From VAXT01 sp963850415 (lineage in GTDB: Bacteria; Actinomycetota; Thermoleophilia; Gaiellales; Gaiellaceae), in contig CAWKLE010000003.1 in assembly GCA_963850415.1 (NCBI GenBank), forward strand, positions 744,001-808,000: a DNA stretch of 64,000 nt. Reading direction: 5' to 3'. Below are positions 1-8,125 of this stretch, in pieces; positions within the stretch are counted from its first letter, which is position 1, and each line of letters begins with the position of its first letter. The position numbers and the translations under genes were made by a program. The notes beneath the pieces are model-generated. The model searched no databases and was not told where the DNA came from. It worked only from the letters and a program-made list of their open reading frames with translations.

Positions 1-530
1 GTGTGCGTCCCGAAGACGGCCGTCACCTGCCCGTCGAGGTAGCGGGCCAGCGCCACCTTCTCGCTCGTCGCCTCTCCATGGAAGTCGACGACGATGATCG
101 GCGTCTCGCGCTTCGCCTCCTCGACGAGCTCGTCGACGACCTCGAACGGCGTCACCGCCGGAGCCATGAACAGGTCGCCGAGGAGGTTGATCACCCCGAC
201 GCGGGCCCCGTCACGAGCTGCGATCACCGTCGAGCCGCGCCCGGGCGACGAGCCGGCCAGGTTCGCCGGACGGATCACGCGGTCGGTTCCGGACAGGTAG
301 GGGATGATCTCGCGGCGCCGCCAGACGTGGTTCCCGAGCGTGATCACGTCCACGCCCGAGGCGAGCAGCGCGTCGGCGATCTTCGGCGTGATCCCGAGCC
401 CGTCGGCTGCGTTCTCGCCGTTCGCGATCACGAAGTCCAGCCCGAGCTCGTCGCGCAGCCCGGGGATCCGCTCCTCGACCGCGCGGCGGCCGGGGCGCCC
501 GTTCACGTCTGCGACGAAGAGGATCTTCAG
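1..530 (-). CDS. YmdB-type metallophosphoesterase (TIGR00282), 3' end outside window
   Basis: Calcineurin-like phosphoesterase of the YmdB family, whose characterised members hydrolyse 2',3'-cyclic nucleotides. Translating the complement gives KILFVADVNGRPGR at the N-terminus (metal-binding Asp), then NGENAADGLGIT, TLGNHVW and DFHGEATSEK, ending in VFGTHT at the window edge. These are the family's metal-site motifs in the usual order; about 177 codons are visible and the C-terminal third is missing. No ATG, GTG or TTG is placed to begin the conserved N-terminus. The best start is CTG at 530-528, which overlaps the stop of the upstream M23-like gene as CTGA and implies translational coupling. 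Family assignment is firm; the start codon is inferred. Confidence 0.85.
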   Translation of the reverse strand, partial: MKILFVADVNGRPGRRAVEERIPGLRDELGLDFVIANGENAADGLGITPKIADALLASGVDVITLGNHVWRRREIIPYLSGTDRVIRPANLAGSSPGRGSTVIAARDGARVGVINLLGDLFMAPAVTPFEVVDELVEEAKRETPIIVVDFHGEATSEKVALARYLDGQVTAVFGTH

Positions 531-1306
531 GGCGTAGCCAGCGTGGCCGCAGGGTGGATCTCGAACGAGACGTGGTTGCCCGCGTCCTGCGTGTACCGCG
601 CGAGCGCCTGCTGCTCGACGTGCGAGAAGTCGATGATCGTGCCGATCTTCGAGATCGACGCGGCCACCGACGACCCGACGGTCAGCGCAGGATCGGGACG
701 GAGGTGCGTGACGCGCACGACGAGGGCGGGCGTGCTCGTGGGCTGGATGTCGATCCGCGACCCGAACGTCTGGCCGCGGAGCGTCAGCGGCGTGATCCCG
801 ACGATCGTCCCGTCGACCGGCGAGTAGACGTCGGTGCCCACGGCGGCGCCGACGTCGAGCGACGCGGTGCTCGGTCCGCTCTCGCCGCCGAGCATGTAGT
901 ACGACAGCCCGTGCCCGTTCCCGCCGAAGAGCTTGCTCGCGATCCGCTGCAGGAGCCCCTCGTTGGCTTGCCGGCCCACCGGCTCCATCGCGAGCGCGCC
1001 GCCGCCCACCGCGTGGTAGCCGATCGCCGTGACGCGGTCCTGGGCGATCGGGATCTGCAGCCTGAGCGACCCCCGGAGCGCGACGACCTGCGGGCGCGGC
1101 TGACCGGCCGGCAGGAACCGATTCGCGGGCGCGGGCCGCGTCTGTGTGGGCTGGGACGAGCCGCTGTTCGCGAAGGCGGTGAGCAGGAACGTGACGATGA
1201 GCGCAATCGAAACCGCGATCAGGCCGGCAATACGCCGGGTTCTTCGTCTCGCCAAGGCTCGAGCCTTGGACGTGCGGCGCGCCTGCCCGGCAGGGGGCGA
1301 AGGCAT
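527..1306 (-). CDS. Membrane-anchored M23/LytM-like domain protein, probably degenerate
   Basis: 259 aa from the ATG at 1306; a GTG three codons upstream is an alternative start. An Arg/Lys-rich N-terminus is followed by one hydrophobic segment (about residues 27-47, AGLIAVSIALIVTFLLTAF) and a Pro/Thr-rich linker, so the rest is extracytoplasmic. The C-terminal half follows the peptidase M23 fold: GTDVYSPVDGTIVGI, then VTHLRP, then NHVSFEIHPA at the end. In active enzymes these blocks carry HxxxD, the HxH pair and a further His. Here the first zinc His is replaced (ASLDVGAAVG) and HLHFE reads HVSFE, so I infer a non-catalytic cell-wall-binding or regulatory role, as in EnvC/NlpD-like proteins. 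It is followed by ymdB with a CTGA overlap. Confidence 0.75.
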   Translation of the reverse strand: MPSPPAGQARRTSKARALARRRTRRIAGLIAVSIALIVTFLLTAFANSGSSQPTQTRPAPANRFLPAGQPRPQVVALRGSLRLQIPIAQDRVTAIGYHAVGGGALAMEPVGRQANEGLLQRIASKLFGGNGHGLSYYMLGGESGPSTASLDVGAAVGTDVYSPVDGTIVGITPLTLRGQTFGSRIDIQPTSTPALVVRVTHLRPDPALTVGSSVAASISKIGTIIDFSHVEQQALARYTQDAGNHVSFEIHPAATLATP

Positions 1307-1491
1307 GCGCGGCACCGTAACCGATGTTTGTTCGTCCTGCAAAGACGCACCGGACGCACGGCTTTGTAGGAGCGAGAGCCTCGGCGAGGGCGGAGCTTCC
1401 TCCCACGCGTCCGGAAGCTCGAGCGCAAGGGATCCCTCCTCGAACGCGGACCAGTCCCACGCAGGCGGCCTGAGCGTCAGGACCTGCGCGG

Positions 1492-1497
1492 TACGAT
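1492..1497 (+). promoter_or_regulatory. Putative -10 box TACGAT for a leaderless transcript
   Basis: TACGAT ends 7 nt before the ATG at 1505 and no Shine-Dalgarno is present between them, so transcription would begin at or next to the start codon. The 198-bp gap 1307-1504 between two divergent genes otherwise shows nothing I recognise. The -35 region is not clear. Confidence 0.45.
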
Positions 1498-1504
1498 TGC
1501 CGTC

Positions 1505-2719
1505 ATGTCGGGAGGGGCTCCGACGATCCAGATCCCCCGCTGGATCCAGCTGGTCGGCCTTCCGATTCTGGCGCTGATCGCGCTCCTGATCGTAGGGAAG
1601 GTCTTTCACGCGGTCTTCCTGTTCCTCGTGGCCGCGCTGATCGCGCTCCTGCTCGAGCCGCTGGTGCGCTCTCTGGAACGGCTCCGGATCCCGCGCGGCT
1701 TCTCGATCGCGATCGTGTACCTCAGCTTCGCGGCCGCGCTGGTCGCTGTCGTGATCGCTGTGAGTGTGATCGTCATCGACCGGACGCAGTCGGCTGCCAA
1801 TCGGGTCGACAACTACCTTACGACCGAAAGCGGACGGCCTCCGCAGACGGGATTCGAGCGGGACGTCGACCGCCTTCAGCTCTGGCTGGACACGCACCAC
1901 CTGGAGCGGGTGGACGTCAAGAGGCAGGGCACCGACTTCGCCCAGAGCATCAAGGGCAAGGACGTCGAGAAGTACACGACCGACGTGATCGACTTCCTTC
2001 GCGGCGCGGCGATCTCGATCTTCCAGCTGATCTTCGGGCTCGTGCTGATCCTCGTGGTCTCGATCTACATGCTGCTCGACATGAGCCGGCTGAAAGCGAG
2101 GGTCGACCGGCGCTTTCCGCCCTCGCCGGGCCAGCCCGGGTTGATCGTCCAGATGGAGCGGGCCGTCGCCGGCTACGTGCGCGGGCAGGTGCTGCTCTCG
2201 CTGATCATCGGCACGAGCGCAGGGGTCGGGATGTGGGTGCTCGGGACGGTCGGGCTCGTCCCCGGCGCCGACAAGTACGCGGTGCTCTTCGGCGCCTGGG
2301 TCGCGGTGATGGAGCTGATCCCGTACCTCGGGCCGTGGCTCGGCGCAATTCCGCCGATCATCTACGCGCTCGTCGTGCACCCGATCTCGGCGCTCTGGGT
2401 CGCGCTCCTCTTCCTTGGGATCCACCAGATCGAGGGCCACGTCGTCGTCCCGAACGTGATGGGGAGCGCGCTCCGGCTCCACCCGCTGCTCGTCATCTTC
2501 GGGCTGCTCGCCGGCGGAGAGCTGTACGGGCTGCCGGGGATCCTCGTCGCGCTTCCCTTCCTCGCCGTGATGCGGGCGATGTGGGAGTTCTTCGGCGAGC
2601 GGGTCCAGCTCGACTCGTGGACTGGTGGTGCAGTGCCCGTCGAAGTGGACGTGGAGGAGACTCGTCCGGTAAAGCCCGTGCCTCCCGAGGAACCGCCCGA
2701 GGCTAAGGTGGCTCCGTGA
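1505..2719 (+). CDS. AI-2E family transporter (YdiK/PerM-type permease)
   Basis: 404-aa inner-membrane protein of the AI-2E exporter family. Hydrophobic segments fall at roughly residues 16-50, 62-85, 160-190, 215-250, 255-290 and 300-355, with a long soluble loop (about 90-155) between the early and late clusters, as is typical. The family signatures are present in the second half: the GADKYAVLFGAWVAVMELIPYLGP loop, and QIEGHVVVPNVMGSALRLHPLLVIFGLLAGGELYGLPGILVALP, both highly conserved in this superfamily. The last 40 residues are acidic and Pro-rich, probably a cytoplasmic tail. Substrate cannot be told from sequence; members include a quorum-signal exporter and Na+/H+ antiporters. Its stop overlaps the hemB GTG (GTGA), so the two are likely co-transcribed. 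Confidence 0.9.
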   Translation: MSGGAPTIQIPRWIQLVGLPILALIALLIVGKVFHAVFLFLVAALIALLLEPLVRSLERLRIPRGFSIAIVYLSFAAALVAVVIAVSVIVIDRTQSAANRVDNYLTTESGRPPQTGFERDVDRLQLWLDTHHLERVDVKRQGTDFAQSIKGKDVEKYTTDVIDFLRGAAISIFQLIFGLVLILVVSIYMLLDMSRLKARVDRRFPPSPGQPGLIVQMERAVAGYVRGQVLLSLIIGTSAGVGMWVLGTVGLVPGADKYAVLFGAWVAVMELIPYLGPWLGAIPPIIYALVVHPISALWVALLFLGIHQIEGHVVVPNVMGSALRLHPLLVIFGLLAGGELYGLPGILVALPFLAVMRAMWEFFGERVQLDSWTGGAVPVEVDVEETRPVKPVPPEEPPEAKVAP

Positions 2720-3678
2720 GCGCGTTTCCGGCCACTCGTCTTCGGCGGCTCCGGCGCAGCGGCGCCTTGCGCTCGCTCGTGCGCGAGACGCGGCTCGACC
2801 GCGCCGACCTCGTCTACCCACTCTTCGTCGGCCCGGAGAGCCGCGCGAACGAAGAGCTGCCCGCGCTGGGGCGCTTCTCGGTCGACGACCTCTCCAGTGA
2901 GGTGGAGGAGCTGCTCGGGCTGGAGCTGTCGGCGGTGATCCTGTTCGGCATTCCCGAGGAGAAGGACGAGCAGGGCTCTGGCGCGTACGCCGCGGACGGG
3001 ATCGTCCAGCAGGCGCTCCGGTCGCTTCGCGAGCGCTACCCGGATCTCGTCCTCGTCACCGACGTGTGCCTCTGCGAGTACACCTCGCACGGCCACTGCG
3101 GCGTGATCGAGAACGGCGAGGTCGCGAACGACGCGACGCTCGAGCTGCTCGCCCGAACCGCGGTCAGCCACGTCGAGGCGGGCGCGGACGTCGTCGCTCC
3201 GAGCGACATGATGGATGGGCGCGTCGCGGCGCTTCGATCGGCGCTCGATGATGCGGGCTTCGGCGAGACCGCAATCGTCTCCTATGCGGCGAAGTACGCC
3301 TCGGCCTTCTACGGGCCGTTCCGCGAGGCGGCCGAGTCGGCGCCGTCGTTCGGCGACCGCCGCGGCTACCAGCTGGACCCGGCGAACGTGCGCGAGGCGC
3401 TCCGCGAGTGCGAGCTGGACGTGGCCGAGGGTGCGGACGCGCTGATCGTCAAGCCGGCTCTGCCGAACCTGGATGTGATCCGCGCCGCCCGCGAGCGCTT
3501 CGACCTGCCCGTCGCCGCGTACAACGTCTCGGGCGAATACGCGATGGTGAAGGCGGCTGCGGCGCGAGGCTGGCTCGACGAGCGGCAGGCGGCGACCGAG
3601 TCGCTGACGGCGATCTCGCGCGCGGGCGCAGATTTCATCGTCACGTACTGGGCCAAGGAGCTCGCCGCCTGGCTCTGA
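2716..3678 (+). CDS. hemB: Delta-aminolevulinic acid dehydratase (porphobilinogen synthase)
   Basis: Condenses two 5-aminolevulinates to porphobilinogen in heme biosynthesis. The 320-aa length is normal. The Cys-rich metal site is intact (VTDVCLCEYTSHGHCG, about residues 115-130), indicating a zinc-type enzyme. Both Schiff-base lysines are visible: YAAKYASAFYGPFREA (about 195) and DALIVKPALPNLD (about 248), followed by the conserved YNVSGEYAM. The GTG start at 2716 overlaps the previous stop and gives the expected FPATRLRRLRRS N-terminus. It is followed without a gap by hemL, so two consecutive early tetrapyrrole steps are encoded together, feeding heme to the cytochrome bc complex encoded 6 kb downstream. 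Confidence 0.97.
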   Translation: MSAFPATRLRRLRRSGALRSLVRETRLDRADLVYPLFVGPESRANEELPALGRFSVDDLSSEVEELLGLELSAVILFGIPEEKDEQGSGAYAADGIVQQALRSLRERYPDLVLVTDVCLCEYTSHGHCGVIENGEVANDATLELLARTAVSHVEAGADVVAPSDMMDGRVAALRSALDDAGFGETAIVSYAAKYASAFYGPFREAAESAPSFGDRRGYQLDPANVREALRECELDVAEGADALIVKPALPNLDVIRAARERFDLPVAAYNVSGEYAMVKAAAARGWLDERQAATESLTAISRAGADFIVTYWAKELAAWL

Positions 3679-4946
3679 AGGCGAAGTCCGACCTGGCTCG
3701 CCAGGCGGAACGGCTGATTCCGGGCGGCGTCAACTCGCCTGTGCGGGCGATGACGGCCGTCGGCCTCGACGACCCGCTGTTCGTGCGCCGTGGGCAGGGC
3801 GCCTACCTCGAGACCGTCGAGGGCTCGCGCTACGTCGACTGGGTGATGTCGTTCGGGCCGCTCGTCTTCGGGCACGCAGATCCGGAGACAGTGGAGGCGG
3901 TGCGGGAGGCCGCGGAGGCGGGCACGACCTACGGCGCGTCGACCGAGCGCGAGGTGGAGCTCGCTGCCGAGATCGTCGACGCGTTCTCGTCGATCGAGCA
4001 GGTGCGCTTCGTGAGCTCCGGAACCGAGGCCGCGATGACCGCGATCCGGCTCGCGCGGGGCGCGACGAGGCGCGATCGCATTCTCAAGTTCGCCGGCTGC
4101 TACCACGGGCACTCCGATGCGCTCCTGGCGGAGGCTGGCTCCGGGCCCGCGACGCTCGGCGTTCCCGCGACCTCGGGCGTTCCGAGCGGGGCGACCGCCG
4201 ACACGGTCGTCGCGCCCTACAACGACATCGACTCGGCCGCGCGGGCGGTCGAGCGTTACGGCGAGGGGCTCGCGTGCGTGATCGTCGAGCCGGTCGCCGG
4301 GAACATGGGTGTCGTCCCGCCCGAGCCGGGGTTCCTCGAGGCCTTGCGCGACCTCTGCGACGCCTCGGGCGCGCTCCTCGTGTTCGACGAGGTGATCACG
4401 GGCTTCCGGATCGCTCGCGGCGGCGCGCAGGAGCGGCTGGGCGTGCGCGCCGACTTGACCGTGCTCGGGAAGATCGTCGGCGGCGGGCTTCCGATCGGCG
4501 CCGTCGGCGGCAGCGCCGAGTTGATGCGCCACCTGGCTCCCGTCGGCGACGTCTACCAGGCGGGGACGCTCTCCGGGAATCCGCTCGCGACGGCCGCGGG
4601 CCTGTCCGTGCTCCGGCGCCTGCGGGATCCGTCGGTCTACGAGGAGCTCGAGCGCAGGGCCGCGCGCGTCGAAGAGGGCCTGGCCCCGCTCGGCCGCGTC
4701 CAGCGCGTCGGCGCACTTTTGACGCTCTTCTTCTCCAGTTCCGAGTCGGGGTCTGACCCCGTCACAGACTTTGCACAGGCGTCGGCCTGCGACACGTCCA
4801 GGTACGGCGCGTACTTCAGGCACATGCTCGAGCGCGGCGTGTACGTCCCGCCCTCGCAGTTCGAGGCCATGTTCGTCTCCCTCGCGCACGGCGACGAGGA
4901 GATCGACCGGACGGTGGAGGCCGCCGCTGAGCTCCTCGCAGACTGA
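3675..4946 (+). CDS. hemL: Glutamate-1-semialdehyde 2,1-aminomutase
   Basis: PLP enzyme converting glutamate-1-semialdehyde to 5-aminolevulinate, the step before HemB. The N-terminus KAKSDLARQAERLIPGGVNSPVRA matches the family. FDEVITGFRIARGGAQ carries the PLP-contacting Asp, and VLGKIVGGGLPIGAVGG carries the Schiff-base Lys (about residue 265). The C-terminus MLERGVYVPPSQFEAMFVSLAHG is canonical. With a start at CTG 3675, which overlaps the hemB stop as CTGA, the protein is 423 aa, the usual size. No ATG, GTG or TTG is available between the last conserved hemB codons and this point. Between TLFF and DTSRYGAYF it carries about five extra residues (ESGSD region) encoded by a perfect 15-bp palindrome, described separately. 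Confidence 0.95.
   Translation: MKAKSDLARQAERLIPGGVNSPVRAMTAVGLDDPLFVRRGQGAYLETVEGSRYVDWVMSFGPLVFGHADPETVEAVREAAEAGTTYGASTEREVELAAEIVDAFSSIEQVRFVSSGTEAAMTAIRLARGATRRDRILKFAGCYHGHSDALLAEAGSGPATLGVPATSGVPSGATADTVVAPYNDIDSAARAVERYGEGLACVIVEPVAGNMGVVPPEPGFLEALRDLCDASGALLVFDEVITGFRIARGGAQERLGVRADLTVLGKIVGGGLPIGAVGGSAELMRHLAPVGDVYQAGTLSGNPLATAAGLSVLRRLRDPSVYEELERRAARVEEGLAPLGRVQRVGALLTLFFSSSESGSDPVTDFAQASACDTSRYGAYFRHMLERGVYVPPSQFEAMFVSLAHGDEEIDRTVEAAAELLAD
4747..4761. repeat. 15-bp palindrome CGGGGTCTGACCCCG inside hemL
   Basis: Perfect inverted repeat with 7-bp arms and a central T. It lies in frame in hemL where the protein is about five residues longer than usual. Its layout (GG...C-T-G...CC) resembles the intergenic palindromes at 12888-12900 and 42654-42666, suggesting a REP-like dispersed element. 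Confidence 0.55.
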
Positions 4947-5442
4947 CCTCTGGCAGGAGATCGCGCTCGAGGCCGAACGCGACGGCTCGCTCTGGCGATC
5001 CGCGCTCCGCCCGCGCGGCGCCCGCGATCGCGAAGCGGTCTTCTCCCCGCTCACCGATGCGCGCTTCGCCCTGGCCGTGGAGACGATCTACGAGGGCTAC
5101 CTCGTGCACTACGGCCGGCCGCGTCTCTTCGCGCCCGGCGACTCGGACACGATCCTGCTGCTCGGCGACTACCTGTACGCGCAGGGCCTCGTCCGGCTCT
5201 CGGCCGCAGGCTCGGTGGCGGCGGTCGCGGACATGGGCGAGCTGATCTCGCTCTGCGCCCAGCTCCAGGCCGAGGGCGAAGCCGACGACGGCCCGGCCTG
5301 GGCCGCCTGCGTCGCGCTGCTCGGTCACGGTGGGCTCGAGGAGACCGACGACCCGGACGCGCTCGTCGCCCTCGCCAACGAGACGGCCGGCGAGGAAGCG
5401 GTCGAGCGCGCGCTCGCGGCTCATCGCCAGCGGGTTCGTTAG
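4927..5442 (+). CDS. Hypothetical protein following hemL
   Basis: I do not recognise a family with confidence. The frame stays open to 5442 and gives about 171 aa of acidic, Ala/Leu-rich, probably helical protein. The coherent part starts around SSSQTDLWQEIALEAERDGS, overlapping the end of hemL by about 20 nt. There is no ATG, GTG or TTG near that point, and CTG at 4927 is the only start-like codon, so the start is uncertain. The segment LLGDYLYAQGLVRLSAAG recalls the GDYLLARA helix of polyprenyl synthases, but neither DDxxD motif is present. It may be a non-catalytic relative of the prenyl-synthase fold; that is speculation. No membrane segment or signal peptide is visible. Confidence 0.55.
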   Translation: MSSSQTDLWQEIALEAERDGSLWRSALRPRGARDREAVFSPLTDARFALAVETIYEGYLVHYGRPRLFAPGDSDTILLLGDYLYAQGLVRLSAAGSVAAVADMGELISLCAQLQAEGEADDGPAWAACVALLGHGGLEETDDPDALVALANETAGEEAVERALAAHRQRVR

Positions 5443-5445
5443 AGT
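5440..5445 (+). promoter_or_regulatory. Putative -10 box TAGAGT (leaderless start at 5453)
   Basis: TAGAGT, overlapping the preceding stop codon, ends 7 nt before the ATG at 5453. No Shine-Dalgarno is seen. The spacing matches the boxes before 1505, 8126 and 23581. Confidence 0.35.
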
Positions 5446-5452
5446 CGCGCCG

Positions 5453-5620
5453 ATGGCTCACGCGCTCGCACTAGCCCCGGTGCTCGCCGATGCGGCCTCC
5501 GAGGGCAGGAAGGTCATCGTCGGGATGCTGATCACCGGTCTCGTGCTAGCCGCCCTCCCCGTCCTGGGCGAGACGTACATGTACTTCCGGTACCACCGCC
5601 GCGGCCGCAGCCCGCACTAG
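5453..5620 (+). CDS. Small single-span membrane protein (55 aa), unknown function
   Basis: A 55-residue ORF. A short Ala-rich N-terminus (MAHALALAPVLADAASEG) is followed by one clear membrane segment, VIVGMLITGLVLAALPVLG (about residues 21-39), and a basic tail ETYMYFRYHRRGRSPH. The positive-inside rule puts the C-terminus in the cytoplasm. It has its own promoter-like box 7 nt upstream. I recognise no family, and the call rests on the start context and the membrane segment. Confidence 0.5.
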   Translation: MAHALALAPVLADAASEGRKVIVGMLITGLVLAALPVLGETYMYFRYHRRGRSPH

Positions 5621-5654
5621 ACGCTTCGTCCCGCGCACGTTTGACTTGACCGGC

Positions 5655-8120
5655 ATGGCCGAGCTGCCCACCGGCACAGTCACGTTCCTGTTCACCGACA
5701 TCGAGGGCTCGACGAAGCTGCTGCACGAGCTCGGTGACGGGTACGCCGACGTGCTCGCCGACCACCGCCGGATCCTGCGAGACGCGTTCACCAGGCACGA
5801 CGGCCTCGAGGTCGACACCCAGGGCGACGCATTCTTCGTCGCGTTCGCGCGAGCAACGGATGCTGCCGCTGCTGCCGCAGAGGCGCAGGGTGCACTCGCC
5901 GACGGGCCGGTCCGCGTGCGCATGGGCATCCACACCGGCGAGCCGATCCGAACCGACGAGGGCTACGCGGGGATGGACGTGCACCGTGCGGCCCGCATCG
6001 CTGCCGTCGGGCATGGAGGCCAGGTGCTCGTCTCGCAGACGTCGCGCGACCTGCTCGACGGCCAGGTCGAGCTGCGCGACCTCGGGGCGCACCGCCTCAA
6101 GGACCTGACGCAAGCGCAACGCATCTACCAGCTCGGGGACGGTGATTTCCCGCCGCTGAAGAGCCTCCAGCGCACGAACCTGCCCGTCACTGCGACGGCG
6201 CTCGTCGGACGGGAGCAGGAGCTGACCGAGCTGTGCGGGCTCCTCGGGAACGGCACGCGCCTCGTGACGCTCGTCGGGGCCGGCGGGAGCGGCAAGACGA
6301 GGCTCGCGTTGCAGGTTGCCGCCGAGCTCTCGGACGGGTTCGACGACGGCGTCTTCTTCGTGCCGCTGGCGCCGGTCCAGGACGTCGAGCTCGTCGGAGC
6401 GACGATCGAGCAAGCCGTCGGCGTCCGAGAGCTCTCGGAGCTCCGAGAGGCCGAGGCGCTGATCGTGCTGGACAACATGGAGCACTTGCTGGCGTCGGCA
6501 GGAGTCGTCAGCGCCTTGCTGGGCGACGCGCGCAGCGTGAAGCTCCTCGCCACGAGCCGGGCGCCGCTGAGGGTGTCCGGAGAGCACGAGTACGCCCTCG
6601 ATCCGCTGCGGCAAGACGAGGCGGTCGAGCTCTTCCTCGAGCGGGCGCGCTCGGCCCGGCGGGACGTGGCGCTGGACGAGGCCGTTCCCGAGATTTGCCG
6701 CCGCCTCGACGGCCTGCCGCTCGCCCTGGAGCTCGCTGCCTCGCGGGTCAAGGTTCTCGACCCGCCGCTCCTCCTCGAACGCCTCGAGCGCCGCCTGCCA
6801 CTCCTGACCGGCGGCGCGCGGGACGCACCGGAGCGCCAGCAGACCTTGCGCGCGACGATCGAATGGAGCCACGAGCTGCTCGAGGAACCGCTCCAGAGCG
6901 CCCTTCGCCGGTTGTCGGTCTTCGCCGGCAGCTTCTCGCTCGAGGCCGCCGAGTCGGTGACTGAATCCGACTTCGAGCAGATCGCCGAGCTCACCGACTG
7001 GAGCCTTCTCAAGCCGACGGGCGAGGGACGCTTCTTCATGCTCGAGACCATCCGCGAGTACGCGGCCGAGCGGCTCGAGGCTTCGAACGAGCAGAAAGCT
7101 CTACGCGACCGCCACCTCGCGTACTTCCTCGACCTTGCCGTCGAGGCGGAAGCCGAGCTAACGGGCTCCGAGCAGGCCGAGTGGTACCGCAGGCTCGGCG
7201 CGGAGCAGGACAACATCCGCGAGGCGCTCGAGCACGCCTGCGACACGGCTGAGGGAGAGCGGGCGTTGATGTTCGCCGGATCGATCTGGCGGTTCTGGCT
7301 CAACCGCGGCCAGATCGGTGAAGCAACTCGTTGGTACGAGCGGGCGTTCGCAATTGGAGGCGATGTTTCGCCCGTCGCGCGGGCGCGCAGTCTTTTCGGA
7401 GCCACGCACATAGCGGAGGCTCGCGGTGACGAGGACCTGATCGAGAGGTTCGAGGAGGTCGTGGACGCGCTCCGCGTCAGTGGCGAGACCCGCTGGCAGA
7501 TCCTCGCCATGACGCACCTCGCGCTGGCGTATGCCTACGAGCGGGGAGACAAGGAACGAGCAGAGCGCCTGTCGACCGAAGCGCTCGCGCTCGCTCGTGA
7601 GACCGGCGACAAGCGTGGCGAGGCGATCACCATTTCCAATCTTTCCCACCACCTGCTGCTCGAAGGCGACGAGAGCGGTGCGGAGAAGACTCTCGAGCAG
7701 GCCGTCGGGCTCCTCCGCGAGCTCGGCGACGCCTACGGCGTTGCGTCCTGCCTGTGCGATCTCGCAACGTTGGCGTTTCGTCGCGGTGATGTCGAGACCT
7801 CGATTGCGGAGCTCAGCGAGAGCATCGAGCTCAATGCCTCGATCGGCGACCGCATGACGTTGATCCACTGCCTCACCGTCGGTGGCGCGATAGCGCTCGT
7901 GCGCGGCGACCCCAGGACGGCGGTGGTTCTGTGCTCCGCCACTGTTGCTCTCTCGACGGCGGACGGCTTCGTGCTCGAAGCACCCGCCGACCAGTTGTGC
8001 GCCGATACCAGTCGGGCGGCGTGTGACGCTCTCGGCGACGGTTTTGCCGAGGCGTTTGCGGCCGGCTCGGAGATCGAGCTCGCCGAGGCGGTCCAGCTCG
8101 TACTGGCAGCCATAGACTGA
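5655..8120 (+). CDS. Class III adenylate/guanylate cyclase-domain regulator with NB-ARC-type ATPase and TPR region
   Basis: 821 aa from the ATG at 5655; a TTG at 5646 in the same frame is less likely. Three parts are visible. Residues 1-160 form a class III nucleotide cyclase domain, with TFLFTDIEGST (first metal Asp), DTQGDAFFVAF (second Asp) and GMDVHRAARIAAVGHGGQ at the transition-state site. Residues 175-480 form a STAND/NB-ARC ATPase with Walker A VGAGGSGKTRL, Walker B-like ALIVLDNMEHLL and the LATSRAPLRVSGEHEY sensor. Residues 520-821 are TPR-like helical repeats. There is no LuxR DNA-binding domain, so this is a signalling protein rather than a direct transcription factor. Whether cAMP is made is unknown. 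It stands alone, with ubiD starting 5 nt after its stop. Confidence 0.88.
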   Translation: MAELPTGTVTFLFTDIEGSTKLLHELGDGYADVLADHRRILRDAFTRHDGLEVDTQGDAFFVAFARATDAAAAAAEAQGALADGPVRVRMGIHTGEPIRTDEGYAGMDVHRAARIAAVGHGGQVLVSQTSRDLLDGQVELRDLGAHRLKDLTQAQRIYQLGDGDFPPLKSLQRTNLPVTATALVGREQELTELCGLLGNGTRLVTLVGAGGSGKTRLALQVAAELSDGFDDGVFFVPLAPVQDVELVGATIEQAVGVRELSELREAEALIVLDNMEHLLASAGVVSALLGDARSVKLLATSRAPLRVSGEHEYALDPLRQDEAVELFLERARSARRDVALDEAVPEICRRLDGLPLALELAASRVKVLDPPLLLERLERRLPLLTGGARDAPERQQTLRATIEWSHELLEEPLQSALRRLSVFAGSFSLEAAESVTESDFEQIAELTDWSLLKPTGEGRFFMLETIREYAAERLEASNEQKALRDRHLAYFLDLAVEAEAELTGSEQAEWYRRLGAEQDNIREALEHACDTAEGERALMFAGSIWRFWLNRGQIGEATRWYERAFAIGGDVSPVARARSLFGATHIAEARGDEDLIERFEEVVDALRVSGETRWQILAMTHLALAYAYERGDKERAERLSTEALALARETGDKRGEAITISNLSHHLLLEGDESGAEKTLEQAVGLLRELGDAYGVASCLCDLATLAFRRGDVETSIAELSESIELNASIGDRMTLIHCLTVGGAIALVRGDPRTAVVLCSATVALSTADGFVLEAPADQLCADTSRAACDALGDGFAEAFAAGSEIELAEAVQLVLAAID
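8113..8118 (+). promoter_or_regulatory. Putative -10 box TAGACT before the ubiD/qcr/mqn gene run
   Basis: TAGACT ends 7 nt before the GTG at 8126, inside the last codons of the preceding gene and without a Shine-Dalgarno. If functional it gives a leaderless transcript reading through the menaquinone and cytochrome bc genes. Confidence 0.4.
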
Positions 8121-8125
8121 GCCTG

